Assembly (NCBI GenBank): GCA_021295955.1
Contig: JAGWBJ010000003.1
Location: 62,001 to 126,000 of the forward strand
Origin: Dehalococcoidia bacterium
GTDB lineage: Bacteria; Chloroflexota; Dehalococcoidia; Lucifugimonadales; JAGWBF01
Length of the DNA stretch: 64,000 nt
Direction of reading: 5' to 3'
Part shown: in pieces, positions 19,728 to 27,481 of the stretch
Layout of the letters: every line of letters starts with the position of its first letter
Numbering within the stretch: position 1 is the first letter of the stretch
Program-made: the position numbers and the translations under genes
The notes under the pieces: generated by a model
What the model saw: only the letters and a program-made list of their open reading frames with translations
Databases searched by the model: none
What the model was told of the DNA's origin: nothing

Positions 19728-22001
19728 TCAGCGCCCGGGGCCGCGGAACCCTGGTCTGGAGGGCGGCCGCTGTCCTCCTCCTCCGGGTCCGGAACGCGGC
19801 GGACCTCCGCGGCCGCGCCCCATGGGAGGCCGTCCGTTGCCCCGGCCCCCCGGCCTGGGACCCCGGCCTCCCATGGGGGCCATGCCCGGACGGGGTCCAG
19901 TAGGGGGAGCCGCGGGCCCGCGGCCTGGCTCCGAGGGGTCGGAGTCGCCGAAGAGAGCGCGGCGGGACAGGTTGATCCTGCCCAGGTGGTCGATCTCCTG
20001 GACGATCACCGTGATCTCCCTGCCGACGTCCAGGTCCTCCTCGGCGTCTCCCAGCTCCTCCATGCGCACCAGGCCATCCTTGCCCGGAGTCAGCTCCACG
20101 AAGGCGCCGAAGCTGGTGAGCCGGACCACCTTGCCGGTGAAGATGTCCCCCACTACGATCTCCCTGGTGAGTCCGTCGACCTGGGCCTGGGCCCTCTTGA
20201 TCATGGCGTCGTCGACGCCGCTTATCAGCACCGTCCCGTCGTCCTCGGTGTCGATGGAGACGCCCGTCTCCTCCTGTATGCCCCTTATGGTGCGGCCGCC
20301 GGGGCCTATCAGAGCGCCGATCTTGTCGATGGGAATGGTCATCCGCACGACCTTGGGGGCGTAGGGGCTGAGGGCAGACCTGGGCTCGGCGATAGCCTCC
20401 CGCATCTTGTCCAGGATGAACAGCCGGCCCTCCTTGGCCTGGGCCATGGCCCGTTGCAGCAGCGCGGGGGTGAGGCCCTTGGTCTTGACGTCAAGCTGCA
20501 GGGCGTTGATGCCGTCGGTGGTACCCGCCACCTTGAAGTCCATGTCCCCCAGGTGGTCCTCCATGCCCTCGATGTCAGTGAGGACGGAGGCCTGGCCGTT
20601 TTCGCCCAGGATCAGGCCCATGGCTACCCCAGCCACCGGCTTGTGCAGGGGCACCCCCGCGTCCATGAGGGCCAGGGTGCTGCCGCACACGCTGGCCATG
20701 GAGGTGCTGCCGTTGGAGCTGAGGACCTCGGACACCAGGCGTATGGCGTAGGGAAACTCCTCCTCGCTGGGGACTGAGGCGTAGACGGCCTTCTCGGCCA
20801 GGGCCCCGTGGCCCACCTCTCGCCGTCCGGTACCTATGCGCTTGGTCTCGCCGGTGGAGTAGGGGGCGAAGTTATAGTGGTGTATGTACCTCTTGGTCTC
20901 CTCGGGGCTGAGGCTGTCCAGCTTCTGCTGCATGCCCGTGGAGGCGAGGGTGGCTATGGTGAGCACCTGGGTCTGGCCCCGGGTGAACAGGCCCGAGCCG
21001 TGGACCCTGGGCAGCACGCCCACCTCGCAGGATATGGGGCGGATGTCCGTGAGGCCCCGTCCGTCCGGGCGGATGCCCTTCTCCAGGATTCTGGACCGGG
21101 TTAGCTTCTTCAGGCCGGACTCGAACACGGAGGAGATATCGCTCTCGGAGTACTCCTCGGACAGCTTCTCACGGACCTCCCCCTCCAGCCGCGCCAGCTC
21201 CCTGTCCCGTTCCTCCTTGGCGGCCCCCGACTCCACGATGCGGGTCAGGCGGCCGTCCAGCAGGTTGCTCACCTCCCGGTCCAGGTCGTCGGCCGGGGCG
21301 GGGGCCTCCACCGTTATCTTGTTCTTTCCCGTAGCCCTGGCCATCTCTTCGATCATGTCTATCACGATGAGGTTGGCCTCCTGGGCGCGCTCTACGGCCT
21401 CCAGCACCGTCTCTTCGGAGACCTCGACGGAGGCTGCCTCGATCATCATGACGGCGTCCCTTATGCCCGCGACGACCACGGACAGATCGCCGTTGTCGAT
21501 GTCCGCGTAATCGGGATTGAGGACGAAGCGGCCGTCCACGTGCCCCACCCTGGTTGCTCCGACGGGGCCGTCGCAGGGTATCTCCGAGATGGCCACGGCC
21601 GCCGAGGCCCCTATCATGGCCAGGGTCTCCGGCGGGTTCTCCTTGTCGACGGAGAGGACGGTGATGATTATCTGCACCTCGTTGCGCAGGCTCTTGGGGA
21701 AGAGGGGGCGCATGGGCCGGTCGATCAAGCGGCCGAAGAGGATGGCTTCCTGGCCTGGGCGCCCTTCACGCCGGAAGAAGCTGCCCGGTATGCGGCCGGC
21801 GGCGTAGAGGCGCTCCTCGTAGTCCACCGTAAGGGGTAGGAAATCAATGTTGGGCCTGGGTCGAGACGACATACACACGGTGGCCAGGACGATGGTGTCC
21901 CCGCACTGCACTGTCACGGAGCCGCCGGCCAGCCCCGCCAGCTTTCCCGTCTCGATGGTAATGCTCTTGCCGCCTATACGGCGTTCCACGGAGTACTGCA
22001 T
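19728..22001 (-). CDS. pnp: Polyribonucleotide nucleotidyltransferase with long Gly/Arg/Pro-rich tail
   Basis: This 757-residue phosphorolytic 3'-5' exoribonuclease has two RNase PH-like domains (FFRREGRPGQEAILFGRLID, PLHKPVAGVAMGL), a KH domain around residues 550-610 with IGALIGPGGRTIRGI, and an S1 domain with GDIFTGKVVRLTSFGAFVEL. After about residue 690 comes a disordered tail rich in GRG, PRPG and GGP repeats up to the C-terminal GFRGPGR. Such a tail could bind RNA or partners. The gene follows rpsO, as in many bacteria, with a hairpin between them. The ATG at 22001 is the only sensible start. Confidence 0.97.
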   Translation of the reverse strand: MQYSVERRIGGKSITIETGKLAGLAGGSVTVQCGDTIVLATVCMSSRPRPNIDFLPLTVDYEERLYAAGRIPGSFFRREGRPGQEAILFGRLIDRPMRPLFPKSLRNEVQIIITVLSVDKENPPETLAMIGASAAVAISEIPCDGPVGATRVGHVDGRFVLNPDYADIDNGDLSVVVAGIRDAVMMIEAASVEVSEETVLEAVERAQEANLIVIDMIEEMARATGKNKITVEAPAPADDLDREVSNLLDGRLTRIVESGAAKEERDRELARLEGEVREKLSEEYSESDISSVFESGLKKLTRSRILEKGIRPDGRGLTDIRPISCEVGVLPRVHGSGLFTRGQTQVLTIATLASTGMQQKLDSLSPEETKRYIHHYNFAPYSTGETKRIGTGRREVGHGALAEKAVYASVPSEEEFPYAIRLVSEVLSSNGSTSMASVCGSTLALMDAGVPLHKPVAGVAMGLILGENGQASVLTDIEGMEDHLGDMDFKVAGTTDGINALQLDVKTKGLTPALLQRAMAQAKEGRLFILDKMREAIAEPRSALSPYAPKVVRMTIPIDKIGALIGPGGRTIRGIQEETGVSIDTEDDGTVLISGVDDAMIKRAQAQVDGLTREIVVGDIFTGKVVRLTSFGAFVELTPGKDGLVRMEELGDAEEDLDVGREITVIVQEIDHLGRINLSRRALFGDSDPSEPGRGPAAPPTGPRPGMAPMGGRGPRPGGRGNGRPPMGRGRGGPPRSGPGGGGQRPPSRPGFRGPGR

Positions 22002-22054
22002 GGTAAAAGTTGCACGACCTCTCTGTTGAGTTGCTGAAGGAAGAGGAAAGAGAA

Positions 22055-22078
22055 ATAGCCCCGGTAATTCGGGGCTAT
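22055..22078 (-). terminator. Hairpin overlapping the rpsO stop codon, before pnp
   Basis: ATAGCCCCG and CGGGGCTAT pair perfectly around a 6-nt loop, followed on the minus strand by TTTCTCTTTCC. The stem includes the rpsO TAG stop. It could terminate part of the transcripts or act as the processing hairpin known between rpsO and pnp in other bacteria. Confidence 0.75.
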
Positions 22079-22341
22079 CTGCGGAGGCCGAGTCTGGCGA
22101 TTAGCGTACGGTATCTGGTGACGTCTTCTCGGGTCAAGTAGTTGAGGAGGCTTCTTCTCTGACCTACCAGTTTCAGCAGGCCGGTGCGTGAATGCGCGTC
22201 GGTGTGGTGCTGTCTGAGGTGGTCCGTTAGCTGCCTGATTCTCTCGGTTAGAAGAGCTACCTGGACCTCTGTCGATCCTGTGTCACTCTCGTGTAGCTGG
22301 AAGTCCTGAATGATTCGAGACTTCGTGTCCGTGTCTATCAT
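22075..22341 (-). CDS. rpsO: Small ribosomal subunit protein S15
   Basis: This 88-residue 30S protein binds 16S rRNA and helps bridge to the 50S subunit. It shows the family pattern [41 protein letters not shown] and RRSLLNYL, ending in IARLGLRR. Length is exactly typical. It has its own promoter (22389-22417) and is followed by a hairpin and then pnp, the classical rpsO-pnp arrangement. Confidence 0.98.
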   Translation of the reverse strand: MIDTDTKSRIIQDFQLHESDTGSTEVQVALLTERIRQLTDHLRQHHTDAHSRTGLLKLVGQRRSLLNYLTREDVTRYRTLIARLGLRR

Positions 22342-22388
22342 GCCCCCCTGGACCTTTTCTCCACTCTTCGCTCTTTTCTTCGGAGAGA

Positions 22389-22417
22389 ATTATAGCATAC
22401 CGTCAAAGGGGTCGCAA
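22389..22417 (-). promoter_or_regulatory. rpsO promoter: TTGCGA, 17-bp spacer, TGC-TATAAT
   Basis: On the minus strand the -35 is TTGCGA (22417-22412), followed by 17 bp and the consensus TATAAT (22394-22389) with an extended TGC just before it. It lies about 50 bp upstream of the rpsO ATG, in good agreement with a strong ribosomal-protein promoter. Confidence 0.75.
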
Positions 22418-22458
22418 TTCGCCCGGTAGTGTATCGCATCGGGGTCCTACGCGGCCGG

Positions 22459-23055
22459 CTACTCTTGGGTCTGGTCGCCCGTCAGCTCGGCCCCATCCCG
22501 AGTGTCGGAGAGCTCCTGGTCGATGGCCGGCTGTCCGTCGGAGTCCATCTCCTCTTGCTCGCCGGTCTTGTCCGCCCCCTCGTTGGAGCTCACGTGGCCG
22601 TCCGTCGCCTGGGCTTGGGGCTGGTGAAGTACGGCGGCATCGTCCGGCGCGGGACTCTCCTCGGGGCCGGCGTCCTGCCTGAAGACGTCCTCCCTGGTGA
22701 GGGGCTCTTCGACTTTCGACGAGCCGTAGCGAGTGAGGGCGGCCTCGCTGTACCTCTCGGCCTCGAACTCCAGCAGGATGGGATACAGCTTCCGCTTGAG
22801 GCTTTGCCCGACGGTCTCTCCCCGGACCCTCATGTTGGCGGGGACCATCTCGCGCAGGTACCAGGCCTCCTGCTCGCTGAGGTAGAGCTCCTGGTGGCCG
22901 CCCCTTCCGATGGCCTCCAGGAAGGCGCCGCCGATCTTCAGTATCAGGCCCGGATAGGCCGGGTTGGAGCCGTCGATCCACTTGTGGCCCGCGGAGACGA
23001 CCTGCTCCAGGCCCTCCACCTCCTGCGCCGTCAGCTTTATCGGTTTGCCGTTCAC
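22459..23055 (-). CDS. Hypothetical protein with acidic disordered C-terminus, 198 residues
   Basis: Not recognised. Residues 1-115 form a compact domain beginning MNGKPIKLTAQEVEGLEQVV, with an AFLEAIGRGGHQELYLSEQE stretch and an amphipathic segment ending YPILLEFEAERYSEAALTRYG. The last 80 residues are rich in Asp, Glu, Gln and Pro and look disordered. No membrane segment or signal peptide. It lies 22 bp downstream of the monooxygenase-like gene and just upstream of the rpsO promoter, so it likely ends the preceding transcript. Confidence 0.7.
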   Translation of the reverse strand: MNGKPIKLTAQEVEGLEQVVSAGHKWIDGSNPAYPGLILKIGGAFLEAIGRGGHQELYLSEQEAWYLREMVPANMRVRGETVGQSLKRKLYPILLEFEAERYSEAALTRYGSSKVEEPLTREDVFRQDAGPEESPAPDDAAVLHQPQAQATDGHVSSNEGADKTGEQEEMDSDGQPAIDQELSDTRDGAELTGDQTQE

Positions 23056-23077
23056 GACTACCCTCGGTGAAGTCCGG

Positions 23078-23404
23078 CTAAGAGGCCGACTGCTTCTTCC
23101 ATGCGGAGTCTGGAGGGAAAACCGTCGCCCCCGACCTGCGGATGACGTCGGCGGCGTGCCAGTCCTTGACCGTCTCCCGCCACTTGAGGTAGTGGGGGGC
23201 CTGGCGGTGGGCGTCTATGGCCGCCTGGTCCTTGTAGACCTCGAACAGGTGGATGCGGTTGGGGTCCTCTGCGTCCTCTACGACGTCGAACCTGAGGCAG
23301 CCCGGCTCGTTGGTGACGGAGCCGTGGGCGTCCTCCAGCATGGACTTCATGAAGGCTTCCTTGTGCTCCGGCTTGATCTGGATGGTCACGACGAGGGCCT
23401 GCAT
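23078..23404 (-). CDS. Antibiotic biosynthesis monooxygenase (ABM) domain protein
   Basis: This 108-residue ferredoxin-like protein reads QALVVTIQIKPEHKEAFMKS, EPGCLRFDVVEDAEDPNRIH and FEVYKDQAAIDAHRQAPHY. The E/D-P-GC-RFDV and E-Y-D-AA-AHR-APH pattern is typical of the ABM/YgiN-type fold (quinone monooxygenases, heme-degrading and related enzymes). The specific reaction is unknown. The ATG at 23404 follows AAGGAGGAG at good spacing; the frame upstream to 23515 looks non-coding. It probably pairs with the hypothetical gene downstream. Confidence 0.85.
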   Translation of the reverse strand: MQALVVTIQIKPEHKEAFMKSMLEDAHGSVTNEPGCLRFDVVEDAEDPNRIHLFEVYKDQAAIDAHRQAPHYLKWRETVKDWHAADVIRRSGATVFPPDSAWKKQSAS

Positions 23405-23618
23405 CGTCTCCTCCTTGCTGGCTTGGGGCTTGGCGCCGTGGGGCAGGGTTGCCGCGCTTGGGCCTCCTCCCGGAGGGCGGAGGGCCGAAGGGCGGAAAGC
23501 CAAGTGATTATACACCGGGCAAGCCTGGGCCCGTCAAATGCCTGGGCCCTTCGAACAGAAGGGGGTCATGACACCTCCCCCCTTGTAATCGGCAGGCGGG
23601 GCTGACAAAATAGGGTCC

Positions 23619-24500
23619 ATGGACATCGGGGGCTTTCAGGTAGACGAACCGATACCCGAGCTCACGGAGCCCCACGCCATAGTCTCCCTCAGGCCGTGGG
23701 TGGACGTTGGCCGAGTGGGCAGGCACGCGCTAATCCGGCTGGAGAGGCACCTGGGCGCCCAGGAGGTGGGGCGTCTCTCCAAGCCCGGAAGGTGGTACGA
23801 CTTCACCCGTTACAGACCGCGGATCATGAACGTGGGCGTCGAGCGCCGGGTGACGATTCCCAACACCACCGTGCTGTGCGCCAAGCGGGAGGACGGTCCC
23901 GACTTCCTGTTTCTACACCTCCTGGAGCCCCACGCCTACGGTGAGGACTACGTGGACTCGGTGCTGGAGCTGCTCAAGCACTTCGACGTCAAGCGGTACA
24001 CTCAGGTCGGCGGCGTGTCCGACGCGGTGCCCCACACGCGGCCCCTGCTGGTCACCGGCGCGGTGCCGGAGGAGCACGGCAAGCGGCTGGGCATAAGGCG
24101 CAGCAGCTACCAGGGTCCCACCAGCATAGTCTACATGGTGACCCAGGAGGCCCAGAGGATGGGCATCGAGACCATGAACTTCCTGGTCCACCTGCCCCAC
24201 TACGCCCAGCTTGACGAGGACTACTCCGGGGTGTCGCGGCTACTGGAGATAATGTGCGACGTGTACAGCCTGCCTTCACGGCTGGTGGAGAGCGAGCGGG
24301 GTCAGCGCCAGTACCGGCAGGTGGAGACGGCCGTGGCGCGGAACCCACAGGCCAAGAAGCTGGTCCAGCAGCTCGAGTCCAACTACGACGAGGCGCGCAC
24401 CAGGGAGAGCAACGAGGACGCGGCCCCCCTGGCGCCCGAGGTCGCGCGCTTTCTCGAGGAGATGGACCGCCGGATGGGTGAGGGGCCGGACCCCTCTTGA
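23619..24500 (+). CDS. PAC2 family protein (copy 1)
   Basis: This 293-residue protein has the PAC2 (proteasome-assembly-chaperone-like) pattern: HAIVSLRPWVDVGRVG, a YDFTRYRPRI motif near residue 60, DSVLELLKHFDVKRY, and DAVPHTRPLLVTG near residue 140. The C-terminus ends in a charged helix AREVARFLEEMDRRMG-like. PAC2 proteins are widespread but functionally unclear in bacteria, some being linked to the proteasome or to ATP-grasp ligases. A second copy lies at 56296-57192 on the other strand. It stands alone here, between a monooxygenase-like gene and a jelly-roll protein. Confidence 0.7.
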   Translation: MDIGGFQVDEPIPELTEPHAIVSLRPWVDVGRVGRHALIRLERHLGAQEVGRLSKPGRWYDFTRYRPRIMNVGVERRVTIPNTTVLCAKREDGPDFLFLHLLEPHAYGEDYVDSVLELLKHFDVKRYTQVGGVSDAVPHTRPLLVTGAVPEEHGKRLGIRRSSYQGPTSIVYMVTQEAQRMGIETMNFLVHLPHYAQLDEDYSGVSRLLEIMCDVYSLPSRLVESERGQRQYRQVETAVARNPQAKKLVQQLESNYDEARTRESNEDAAPLAPEVARFLEEMDRRMGEGPDPS

Positions 24501-24584
24501 TCGTCACCAGTCTAACCGCGTCGTATAGGCCTGGCGCGACACGCCCCTGACCAACCGCCCCAGTCGCCGATTTCCCGGGCTGCG

Positions 24585-25094
24585 CTAGCGCTCAAATGCG
24601 AGCCGGGCGTACCTCATGAAGATGCCGCCTCCGGGTTGCGCCAGCGGTCCGTTTGCGGCCAGGCAGGCTATGACGTACCTGGCGCCCGGCTGGACGTCCA
24701 GGCTGATGGGGACCCGCTGGGGGATGTTGAATCCCGCGACCGTGCCCCTCTGCCGGTCGCACTCCCCGTCTATCCACACCTCACCGTAGTCGTCGATGCA
24801 GGTCTCGAAGTAGAGCCTGGCGCCCTTCACCTCGGTGCCGTGCACCCGTTCCGGCACGGTGACCGCGATGCGGTACCAGCCGAAGGTGAAGCCCGAGGAC
24901 ACCGTCTGCTGGATGTCGTCGCAGGTGTCCCAACTCGAGTCGTCGTAGCCGGGCAGCCGCGCCGGGCTGTCGGCAAGGCCCGCGGAAAGGCCCTCGTTGG
25001 GCTCGCCGGGGACCAGTCCCGGCGCAAACCGCCATCCCGCCTGCGCGGCGGCCAGGTCATCCCGGTCTTCCAGGTTCAAGTCCACCCTGATCAT
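24585..25094 (-). CDS. Galactose-binding-like (beta jelly-roll) domain protein
   Basis: A 169-residue single-domain protein with SSGFTFGWYRIAVTVPERV, GARLYFETCIDDYGEVWIDG and a final GGGIFMRYARLAF strand. This is the sugar-binding jelly-roll pattern seen at the N-terminus of glycoside hydrolase family 2 enzymes and related proteins. No catalytic domain is attached and no signal peptide is visible, so it may be a cytoplasmic stand-alone module. The ATG follows GGAGG by 6 nt. Function is not assignable beyond carbohydrate-like ligand binding (inference). Confidence 0.65.
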   Translation of the reverse strand: MIRVDLNLEDRDDLAAAQAGWRFAPGLVPGEPNEGLSAGLADSPARLPGYDDSSWDTCDDIQQTVSSGFTFGWYRIAVTVPERVHGTEVKGARLYFETCIDDYGEVWIDGECDRQRGTVAGFNIPQRVPISLDVQPGARYVIACLAANGPLAQPGGGIFMRYARLAFER

Positions 25095-25142
25095 CCCTGT
25101 CCTCCTGACTGGACTTTAATCCCGTCGCTCCAGGGCCGCGAA

Positions 25143-25176
25143 GGCTGTGGGTCCCCGTAGGCTGTGGGTCCCCGTG
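25143..25176 (+). repeat. Perfect-but-one 17-bp tandem duplication
   Basis: GGCTGTGGGTCCCCGTA is directly followed by the same 17 bases ending in G. It lies upstream of the jelly-roll gene (minus) and 130 bp before the aldolase gene (plus). It looks like a simple duplication; no regulatory role is evident. Confidence 0.8.
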
Positions 25177-25306
25177 GAACAGGTATGCCTCCGCGAAGCC
25201 CATTATACATGGGGCGGCGAGACCAGCCCGGCTGGCCCTTACCAACCGGGTCGACTTGGGTTAAGATAAGCGCGGCTAGCCACCGGAGTTCCACGAAGGA
25301 GCTGCC

Positions 25307-26095
25307 ATGCGAGAGAATCGGATCAAGACGGTCATGAGGGACGGGGACCTGGCCATCGGAGCCTACGTTTCCTTTGCCGACCCGGCGGTGGTGGAGATCA
25401 TCGGGCTGGCCGGTTTCGACGCGGCCTTCATCGACATGGAGCACACAGCCATCGACCTAGCCATGGTGGAGACCATGGTCCGGACGGCCGAGCTGGCGGG
25501 GGTGGCTTCCCTGATACGGGTCTACGAGAACGACCCCGGGCTCATCCTGAGGATACTGGACATGGGGGCCCAGGGGATCATCATCCCCCACGTGGAGGGC
25601 CTGGAGGGGGCCAAGCGGGCGGTGGACGCGGTCCGGTACCCTCCCGTGGGCAAGAGAGGGGCCGCGGGCAGCACCCGGGCCGCTTCATACGGGGCGGTCC
25701 CCTGGAGGGAGCACGTGCGCACCTCCAACGAAGAGATACTGCTCTCGGTCATGGCCGAGGATGACCGGGCCTTCGACGATATCGAGGCGATGGCCGGCCT
25801 GGAAGGGCTGGACCTGGTTGCCGTCGGCCCGGCGGACCTGACCGAGTCCCTGGGCGTCACCGACCCCAAGGACCCGCGGCTCAAGGCCAAGGTCGAGGAG
25901 ATCGCGGGCCGTATCCAGAGCGTGGGCAAGGCCAAGTTCTCCATGCCGGTACGGCACCCGGCCTACCCTCTGGGCGCCAGGGAGCTGAAGGACCTGGGTG
26001 TGGGATACACCCACGTGAACCCGCCTCCCTACTCCCTCGTACTCAACGGGCTAAGGGAGGCGGCGAGCCGAGTACGGGAAGAGAGTGGCCGGTAA
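25307..26095 (+). CDS. HpcH/HpaI family aldolase
   Basis: This 262-residue class II pyruvate aldolase cleaves 2-keto-3-deoxy or 4-hydroxy-2-oxo acids to pyruvate plus an aldehyde. It shows GAYVSFADPAVVEIIGLAGF, the metal and base region DMEHTAIDL, GAQGIIIPHVEGLEGA, the VGKRGAAGSTRAASYG loop and VGPADLTESLG. Length is typical. AAGGAG sits 6 nt before the ATG. The next gene follows after 39 bp and may be co-transcribed. Actual substrate unknown. Confidence 0.9.
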   Translation: MRENRIKTVMRDGDLAIGAYVSFADPAVVEIIGLAGFDAAFIDMEHTAIDLAMVETMVRTAELAGVASLIRVYENDPGLILRILDMGAQGIIIPHVEGLEGAKRAVDAVRYPPVGKRGAAGSTRAASYGAVPWREHVRTSNEEILLSVMAEDDRAFDDIEAMAGLEGLDLVAVGPADLTESLGVTDPKDPRLKAKVEEIAGRIQSVGKAKFSMPVRHPAYPLGARELKDLGVGYTHVNPPPYSLVLNGLREAASRVREESGR

Positions 26096-26134
26096 CGCCC
26101 GGCCGCAGTCGGTCCGAGAGGAGGTCTGGACACG

Positions 26135-26497
26135 TTGCACTGTATCGAAGAGCAGCTAGTGAACAGCAAGACCATCGCGGTGGTGGGACTGTCGCCAAAC
26201 CCCCAACGGGACAGCCACCGGGTGGCGAAATACCTGCAGGGCCAGGGATACAGGATCATCCCGGTAAACCCGATGGCCGAAGAGGTGCTGGGGGAGAAGA
26301 GCTACCCGGACCTGGCCTCGGTGCCTGACCCCATCGACATGGTCGACATCTTCCGGCGGTCGGAGTACGTGGCGCCGCTGGTGGACGAGGCCATCCAGGC
26401 GGGGGCGAAGTACGTCTGGATGCAGGACGGGGTAGAAGACGAGGCTGCCGCCCAGAAGGCCCAGGACGCGGGCCTTCTGGTGGTCATGAATAATTGA
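26135..26497 (+). CDS. CoA-binding domain protein (YccU-like)
   Basis: This 120-residue Rossmann-fold protein reads SKTIAVVGLSPNPQRDSHRV, GYRIIPVNP, SYPDLASVPDPIDMVDIFRR and KYVWMQDGVEDEAAAQKA, as in the stand-alone CoA-binding family related to succinyl-CoA synthetase alpha. It probably binds CoA or another nucleotide; no reaction is known. The start is TTG at 26135, supported by GAGGAGGT at 9 nt; no ATG or GTG fits. It ends 36 bp before two small hairpins. Confidence 0.88.
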   Translation: MHCIEEQLVNSKTIAVVGLSPNPQRDSHRVAKYLQGQGYRIIPVNPMAEEVLGEKSYPDLASVPDPIDMVDIFRRSEYVAPLVDEAIQAGAKYVWMQDGVEDEAAAQKAQDAGLLVVMNN

Positions 26498-26513
26498 ACC
26501 CTTCGTGAGCATC

Positions 26514-26546
26514 GCCGCCGGTTCGGCGGCCGGAGCTAGCAGCTCC
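26514..26546 (+). terminator. Two adjacent small hairpins after the CoA-binding protein gene
   Basis: GCCGCCG/CGGCGGC around GTT (26514-26530) is followed at once by GGAGCT/AGCTCC around AGC (26532-26546). No T-run follows. They may help stop transcription, but termination is not certain. Confidence 0.4.
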
Positions 26547-26606
26547 CCTGGGGTAACTCGCCAACGGCCGCGGGAAGGCCGAGTATGGCGATGAAAACCC
26601 CTTACC

Positions 26607-26702
26607 GTGGCAAAGGGCTATTTCCAGTGTAATGACAGGTGGGGCAGCTCGGGGTTGCAAATGTCAGGGCAGCTACGTGGTGGTCCGTCCCCGCCGGTGT
26701 GA
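26607..26702 (+). other. Stretch resembling a decayed zinc-ribbon coding fragment
   Basis: One frame reads VAKGYFQCNDRWGSSG and, after a +1 shift at about 26656, CKCQGSYVVVRPRRC. Together they recall a small Cys-rich zinc-ribbon protein that has lost one CxxC half and gained a frameshift. The match is by eye only. The rest of 26498-26798 holds hairpins and no gene. Confidence 0.2.
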
Positions 26703-26738
26703 CGACGCGGGATCCCGGCAGCCGTTCTTGGCAATAAG

Positions 26739-26767
26739 ATAGGGGAGGGTCTCAGACCCTCCCCTAT
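26739..26767. terminator. Perfect 14-bp inverted repeat, likely bidirectional terminator
   Basis: ATAGGGGAGGGTCT and its complement are separated by a single base, so the real hairpin has about 12 bp and a short loop. It lies 32 bp past the lipoprotein stop (minus strand) and in the convergent region with the CoA-binding gene. On the minus strand CTTATT follows the stem. Confidence 0.7.
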
Positions 26768-26798
26768 GCCTTGTGTCTGTGTTTGCTCGGGTGGAGGA

Positions 26799-27335
26799 CT
26801 AGGGCAGCGGGCAGGGGATGTTGGGGTTGTTCTGCGTGGCGCACCATTCGTCCCACCGGGCCCGGAAGTCCGCCTGTGCCTCACCGGGTGACATCTGCAT
26901 GGGTATCATGGCTCCCTCGACCACGTCGACCGGCAGCGGGCAGCTCGCCTGGATGTCGGGATCGTCCTGGGTCATGCACCACTCGTTCCAAATCCTCTCG
27001 AACTCCGCCGGGTGGGGGTTGGGTGTGGCCGTGGGGGGCGGCAGCGGAGTGGGCGTGGGCGTCGCCGTAGGTACCGGAGTAGGCGTGGCCGTGGGCTCCG
27101 GCGTCGGGGTGGGTGTGTTCGTAGGCCGTGGGGTCGGCGTGGGCGTGGCTGTCGGAACGGGCGTCGCCGTGGGGGTTGGCGTGGGCGTGTTCGTGGGAGC
27201 CGGTGTCGCCGTAGGCTCCGGGGTTGGTAGCGGTGTGGCCGTCGGGTCGCTAGGGCACCCCGCGAACGCAAGAAGCGCGATCAGAAACGGTATGAGGACG
27301 AGGACTCTCGGCTTGACTAGCCCGGATTGCACCAT
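26799..27335 (-). CDS. Lipoprotein with Thr/Pro-rich stalk and duplicated Cys-containing C-terminal motif
   Basis: The 178-residue protein starts with a hydrophobic signal [17 protein letters not shown], whose final AGC fits a lipobox. About 75 residues of TP/PTPT-type repeats follow, a surface stalk. The C-terminal 65 residues contain two copies of a short module: [18 protein letters not shown]...CPLP and [22 protein letters not shown], each with two Cys, likely disulfide-bonded outside the cell. Function unknown; a membrane-anchored surface protein is inferred. Upstream is a TTGACA promoter (27409-27438). Confidence 0.75.
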   Translation of the reverse strand: MVQSGLVKPRVLVLIPFLIALLAFAGCPSDPTATPLPTPEPTATPAPTNTPTPTPTATPVPTATPTPTPRPTNTPTPTPEPTATPTPVPTATPTPTPLPPPTATPNPHPAEFERIWNEWCMTQDDPDIQASCPLPVDVVEGAMIPMQMSPGEAQADFRARWDEWCATQNNPNIPCPLP

Positions 27336-27408
27336 ACAACTACCTCTTAGAAGCGCTATCCCGCGCGGCGCTGGTTCGAAGACATGCGGCGTCGTGGGGA
27401 GCGACCCG

Positions 27409-27438
27409 ACTCTAACAAATCCGTCATGGCTTTGTCAA
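27409..27438 (-). promoter_or_regulatory. Promoter of the lipoprotein gene: TTGACA, 18 bp, TAGAGT
   Basis: On the minus strand a perfect TTGACA (27438-27433) is followed 18 bp later by TAGAGT (27414-27409), 4 of 6 consensus. It lies about 75 bp before the ATG. Confidence 0.5.
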
Positions 27439-27481
27439 TGTGTTTAGGCAACGTCTTTGGTTTTGGACAAGACGCCAGCGG

